From NCBI GenBank assembly GCA_947458675.1, contig CANHAW010000036.1:1-10690 (forward strand): a stretch of DNA of 10,690 nucleotides. The letters are read 5' to 3'. The notes beneath the pieces were generated by a model, which saw only the letters and a program-made list of their open reading frames with translations, was not told where the DNA came from and did no database searches. Source of the DNA: Beijerinckiaceae bacterium (lineage in GTDB: Bacteria > Pseudomonadota > Alphaproteobacteria > Rhizobiales > Beijerinckiaceae). Within the stretch, counting starts at the first letter, position 1. Each line of letters begins with the position of its first letter. Shown piece after piece: positions 7,610 to 10,690 of this stretch. The position numbers and the translations under genes are program-made.

Positions 7610-8600
7610 AAAGATACATGTTTTTCATATGTTCGGCCCGGTAGCGCAGGCCTGCTGCTGCGTCTGGCGGGATGGCTTTGGCAATAAAGCCAATCTCATC
7701 GTCAGACAATATGATCGAAGCAGCATCGATATTTTCAATCAGACGGCTCATCGTTTTTGTGCCGGGGATCGGAATAATGTCTTCGCCTTGGGCCAGCAGC
7801 CATGCAAGCGAGATTTGTCCCGCCGTGCAGCCACGCTGTTTTGCAATTTCTTCAATCACGCCGACCAGCGCGAGATTTTTCGGCAGATTATCCGCCGAGA
7901 AACGCGGGTGACGCAGGCGCTCATCCTTTTCAGACAAAGAGCCTGGCTGCACGGCTCCGGTGAGCAATCCTCTTCCCAGCGGTGCATAAGCGACAAAGGC
8001 GATGCCCAGCTCGCGTGTCGTCTCAAGAACTTCTTCTGCTTCCTGGCGGTAGAGGATCGAATATTCGCTCTGGATAGCGGCAATCGGATGGACTTTGTGG
8101 GCGCGCCGCAAAGTGTTCGGATTGACTTCGCAAATCCCCAGCGCGCGGACCTTGCCTTGTTCGACAAGTCGCGACATGGCGCCGATTGTGTCTTCGATCG
8201 GGACGGAGGGATCAATGCGATGAATGTAATAGAGATCGATCGTCTCTGTCTTCAGTCGGCGCAGAGAGGCCTCGCATGACGATTGAACTGTTTCCGGGCG
8301 GTTGTCGGCTATCTTGCCGTCCTTGCCCGCCATATTGCCGAATTTCGAGGCAATAAGAATCGATTGGCGCATGGAAGCAAAGGCTTTGGCGAGCAATTCC
8401 TCATTATGGCCATTGCCGTATTTGTCCGATGAATCGAACATGGTCACGCCGCGCCCGCGCGCTTCATGCAGCACGCGCAGGCCATTGTCTTCATCTGCAG
8501 GGCCATATGAGCCAGACAGAGACGCGCAGCCGGGACAGATCGGAAAAGTATCTATGCCGCTGGCGCCAATTGGGCGCGGAAGGCGCATTGTTTTTGTCAT
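7608..8600 (-). CDS. Aldo/keto reductase (AKR13-like)
   Basis: This 330-residue protein has the length of NADPH-dependent aldo/keto reductases. The catalytic tetrad is complete: Asp56 and Tyr61 (FDSSDKYG), Lys86 (ASKFG) and His127 (YYIHRIDP). Further family marks are NEELLAKA (66-73), RPETVQSSCEASLRRL (101-116), the GKVRALGICEVNP strand and the C-terminal IPGTKTMSRLIENI segment that grips the cofactor phosphate. The HRxDP and VPIEDTIGAM sequences point to the AKR13 group (bacterial YakC and plant auxin-induced-type proteins). It reduces aldehydes or ketones with NADPH in the cytoplasm, or runs in reverse. The ATG at 8600 lacks a strong Shine-Dalgarno. It lies 61 bases after the bicupin gene, with a hairpin between, and 11 bases before the hydrolase. 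Its place in a catabolic operon suggests it handles a carbonyl intermediate. Confidence 0.93.
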   Translation of the reverse strand: MTKTMRLPRPIGASGIDTFPICPGCASLSGSYGPADEDNGLRVLHEARGRGVTMFDSSDKYGNGHNEELLAKAFASMRQSILIASKFGNMAGKDGKIADNRPETVQSSCEASLRRLKTETIDLYYIHRIDPSVPIEDTIGAMSRLVEQGKVRALGICEVNPNTLRRAHKVHPIAAIQSEYSILYRQEAEEVLETTRELGIAFVAYAPLGRGLLTGAVQPGSLSEKDERLRHPRFSADNLPKNLALVGVIEEIAKQRGCTAGQISLAWLLAQGEDIIPIPGTKTMSRLIENIDAASIILSDDEIGFIAKAIPPDAAAGLRYRAEHMKNMYL

Positions 8601-8626
8601 GCTTGATATGTCTCGCGCACAGTGCA

Positions 8627-8650
8627 GGAGCGCGGCCTGTGCCGCGCTCC
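8627..8650. repeat. Perfect 10-bp inverted repeat (hairpin) between bicupin and aldo/keto reductase genes
   Basis: The arms GGAGCGCGGC (8627-8636) and GCCGCGCTCC (8641-8650) flank a four-base loop, lying 12 bases past the bicupin stop. There is no T run on either strand, so it is not a typical Rho-independent terminator. In the operon mRNA it would form a very stable stem that could protect the upstream message from 3' decay or reduce read-through into the reductase and hydrolase genes. Confidence 0.75.
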
Positions 8651-8661
8651 AGAAGTTTGTA

Positions 8662-9732
8662 TCAGCCGCGCCAAGGCGCTTTCTTGATCACATGCGTCTC
8701 CACTTCGAAATGGCTCTCGAAATGGTGCTTGGTGACGTCATGCGCATAAGTCCAGGGCAGCTCGCTGTAGAAATTCATGCGCAGAAAATCCGGGCAATCG
8801 ACCGGATCGGTGATGACGCTATGGCCAATGCCGCGCGGAATGACCGTCACCGTGCCAGGCCGCGTATCGGCATTGCCTGTTTCCGACATGTCGAGCGCCT
8901 TGCCGCGGAACTGGATGCGCACTTCTTCGCTGCGCAAGGCACGATGGAAGGCGAATTGTTCGCCAATAATATTATAGACCTTGATCTCGAGATGCTTGCC
9001 GCGCATCACGGGCTTGGGTTCGCCGCTCGTGCCGGCAATTTCCTTGAACAGGTCGAAGGCGCGCAATTTGGTGATGCCGCTTTTCGCCTCGCGCGGGCTG
9101 GTTGAGCCGGCAGGGACAAGATCGGCATAGTCGCGTTCGAAAATGGTCTCGTCGGTCGGCTTGTCATCCCAGCAGATCATCCGCTCGATGACGCGATCGC
9201 GCGGCGCATTCATGCGGTCTGCCGGAATCTTCCAGTCCGGTCCACCGATACGGCGCACGGTGAATTTGGTTTCCGAGACCTGATCTTCTTCAGTCATGAA
9301 ATGGGTGAAGGGCGCATTGACATAAGCAAACCAGCGCAGGCTGTCTGCCGAGCCGCTGGAGCGATGGGCAATGCCTTCGGGAACATGCATAATGTCGCCG
9401 GGCGACATTTTATATTCAGCAAATTCCGTCTCGATCGTCGTCTCACCCGCAAATTGCACATAGACCGTGTCGAAATCGACATGGCGGATGAATTCCTGTT
9501 GCGCGCCGCAAACGCTTTCAACGCCAATCTTGTGATCTTTGTTGACGAGAAGTTCGATCCGGTCATTCGGCTTGGCAAGAAGATCGAAGGCGCGGAACAT
9601 CGGCAGGGCGCGCGTGCTTTTGCCCGAATTCATCAGGCTGGATTTCTGGCGCTGTGCCCAGGCCGGCAGATAGGACCGCGCGGACGTGTGCCACGTGGTC
9701 ATGAATTCCTTGGCTTTATTTTGAATGTTCAT
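8662..9732 (-). CDS. Bicupin protein resembling homogentisate 1,2-dioxygenase
   Basis: This 356-residue protein has two cupin domains. The N-terminal domain has RHVDFDTVYVQFAGE (83-97) and GDIMHVPEGIAHRSSG (112-127). The C-terminal domain has HRALRSEE (263-270) and RPGTVTVIPRGIGHSVI (291-307). His263, five residues, Glu269, then His304 copies the metal-ligand spacing of homogentisate dioxygenase (HRxxxSE, then His), so an Fe(II) site in the second domain is likely; the first domain has His84 and His123 but no obvious Glu between them. The protein is shorter than HmgA (about 430), so it is a relative rather than HmgA itself. It has no signal peptide. The start has AAGGA (9745-9741) eight bases upstream. 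It lies 15 bases after the TctC-type receptor gene. A ring-cleaving dioxygenase role is the best guess; a non-enzymatic or isomerase cupin is possible. Confidence 0.75.
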   Translation of the reverse strand: MNIQNKAKEFMTTWHTSARSYLPAWAQRQKSSLMNSGKSTRALPMFRAFDLLAKPNDRIELLVNKDHKIGVESVCGAQQEFIRHVDFDTVYVQFAGETTIETEFAEYKMSPGDIMHVPEGIAHRSSGSADSLRWFAYVNAPFTHFMTEEDQVSETKFTVRRIGGPDWKIPADRMNAPRDRVIERMICWDDKPTDETIFERDYADLVPAGSTSPREAKSGITKLRAFDLFKEIAGTSGEPKPVMRGKHLEIKVYNIIGEQFAFHRALRSEEVRIQFRGKALDMSETGNADTRPGTVTVIPRGIGHSVITDPVDCPDFLRMNFYSELPWTYAHDVTKHHFESHFEVETHVIKKAPWRG

Positions 9733-9747
9733 GGGCTCTTTCCTTCG

Positions 9748-10690
9748 TCATTTGGGCTGGGTCATGAGGCTTGCCTGCTGCAGCTCAGGCACGAGCGCAT
9801 CGGGTATTTTGCCGATCTCGCTTACCATTTCAGAAACGCGCTCGCCGGCCAGAGGATCGAGGCCGATTTTCAGGCTGACGATTTCTGCCAGGAAATCGCG
9901 ATCTTCCATGCAGCGCAAAAAGGCCTGTCGCAAAACAGCAAGCCGTTCTGCGGGAATGCCGGGAGTAGAGAAAAAGGCAGTTCCGATCTCTGCTGCATTG
10001 ACGATTGCGCTCATCAGGGCCTTCTGGCGCTCTGTCTTGGCATAATCGAGAACGGTCGGAACATCTTTTAACTCGGGATGCCGCTTTGCTGAAAATTGCG
10101 CGAGAATATTGACGCTCTTGTTTTCAATCCACGCCGGGTGGCTTGTCTTGAGCGTGTCCCATCCGGTGCAATGGCCATCCACTTCGCCGCGCTCGACAGC
10201 AAGCATGCCTTCAGCCGAGCCTGAATAGCCGCGCACGAGATCGAATTTCGTGCCGAGCACAACATTGGTGGAATTGGGATAGACGGTAATGGCCGAACCC
10301 GCGCCTGTGGCGGAGAGGCGTGCTGCCGTCGTAAAGGCCTCGTCGAAAGTACGGATCGAATTTTTTCTGGTGAAGATCACATTCACCAGCGTGTTGATGC
10401 GACCGACCCAGGAAAACTCTGACGATTTGAAACGCTGCACGCCGGTTGTGAGCCTCTCTTCCAGCGGCAATGTGGGGGAGGCGAGCGCCAGTACGGTCCC
10501 GTCGCGCGGCGCTTGGCTGAAGACATGCGCTGCCGCTGTCACGCTGCCGGCGCCCGGCATGTTGCGCACAACCACGCCAGGATTTCCGGGAATGTACTTT
10601 CCGATGTGATTGGCCAGAACGCGCGCATAGAGATTATTGCTGCCGCCGGGCGGGTAGCCAACGATCAGGTCGATGTTGCGGCCTTTGTAA
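9748..10690 (-). CDS. Tripartite tricarboxylate transporter-type substrate-binding protein (TctC/Bug family), 5' end outside window
   Basis: The frame is open to the right edge (first full codon at 10689) and ends at TGA 9750-9748, giving 313 residues. The first residues, YKGRNIDLIVGYPPGGSNN, are where mature Bug proteins normally begin, so only the signal peptide and a few residues (about 20-30) are missing. Family marks are the IVGYPPGG ligand loop (9-16 of the fragment), GKYIPGNPGVVVRNMPGAGS (30-49) and the SVNILAQFSAKRHPELKDVPT segment, given here as two adjoining halves: SVNILAQFSAK and RHPELKDVPT. Bug receptors are periplasmic and bind carboxylates or related small acids; many occur without TctA/TctB, and neither membrane subunit is in this window. 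It is the first visible gene of the minus-strand operon and may deliver or sense the pathway's substrate. Ligand is unknown. Confidence 0.9.
   Translation of the reverse strand, partial: YKGRNIDLIVGYPPGGSNNLYARVLANHIGKYIPGNPGVVVRNMPGAGSVTAAAHVFSQAPRDGTVLALASPTLPLEERLTTGVQRFKSSEFSWVGRINTLVNVIFTRKNSIRTFDEAFTTAARLSATGAGSAITVYPNSTNVVLGTKFDLVRGYSGSAEGMLAVERGEVDGHCTGWDTLKTSHPAWIENKSVNILAQFSAKRHPELKDVPTVLDYAKTERQKALMSAIVNAAEIGTAFFSTPGIPAERLAVLRQAFLRCMEDRDFLAEIVSLKIGLDPLAGERVSEMVSEIGKIPDALVPELQQASLMTQPK

Noticed and set aside
7597..7611. TTG at 7611 as start of the alpha/beta hydrolase
   Set aside because: It would place the strong GAGGGA ribosome site inside the coding region; the ATG at 7596 has ideal spacing.
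9301..10071. Open frame of about 256 codons on the plus strand across the bicupin and TctC genes
   Set aside because: It crosses the boundary of two minus-strand genes supported by motifs and ribosome sites, and its translation resembles no protein family.

Overview
The window looks like part of a chromosome from an alphaproteobacterium, probably Hyphomicrobiales or a relative. This rests on moderately high GC, alphaproteobacterial-style proteins, tightly packed genes and few intergenic bases. Genus cannot be assigned from the sequence alone. There are no tRNA or rRNA genes, insertion sequences, CRISPR arrays or transcription factors, and every stretch longer than about 120 bases is coding.

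Left half, plus strand (1-5552): a tight catabolic-type operon. It begins with the C-terminal two thirds of a UbiD-family decarboxylase, cut by the window edge. Next is a signal-peptide-less protein resembling 4,5-dihydroxyphthalate decarboxylase (NMT1/THI5-like fold). Then come the three subunits of a xanthine-oxidase-family molybdenum hydroxylase in the order FAD, molybdopterin, 2Fe-2S. The last three genes are separated by 4 and 1 bases, so they are almost certainly co-transcribed and make one complex.

Middle (5553-6690): an unrecognised exported protein with a signal peptide and six cysteines in its mature part. It may have its own promoter. It is followed by a strong bidirectional Rho-independent terminator at 6648-6676 that separates the two converging gene sets.

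Right half, minus strand (6691-10690, transcribed right to left): a second operon. In order it encodes a TctC/Bug-type solute receptor (N-terminus outside the window), a bicupin resembling homogentisate 1,2-dioxygenase, an AKR13-like aldo/keto reductase and an alpha/beta hydrolase. Gaps are 15, 61 and 11 bases, and the 61-base gap holds a perfect 10-bp hairpin.

Taken together, the genes could supply uptake of an organic acid (TctC), ring hydroxylation (Mo hydroxylase), decarboxylation (UbiD and the Pht5-like protein), ring cleavage (bicupin), and hydrolysis and carbonyl reduction of the products. The likely substrate class is an aromatic or heteroaromatic carboxylate. That pathway is inference: each family is recognisable, but neither the substrate nor the order of steps can be read from the sequence, and no complete known pathway with this gene set was recognised.
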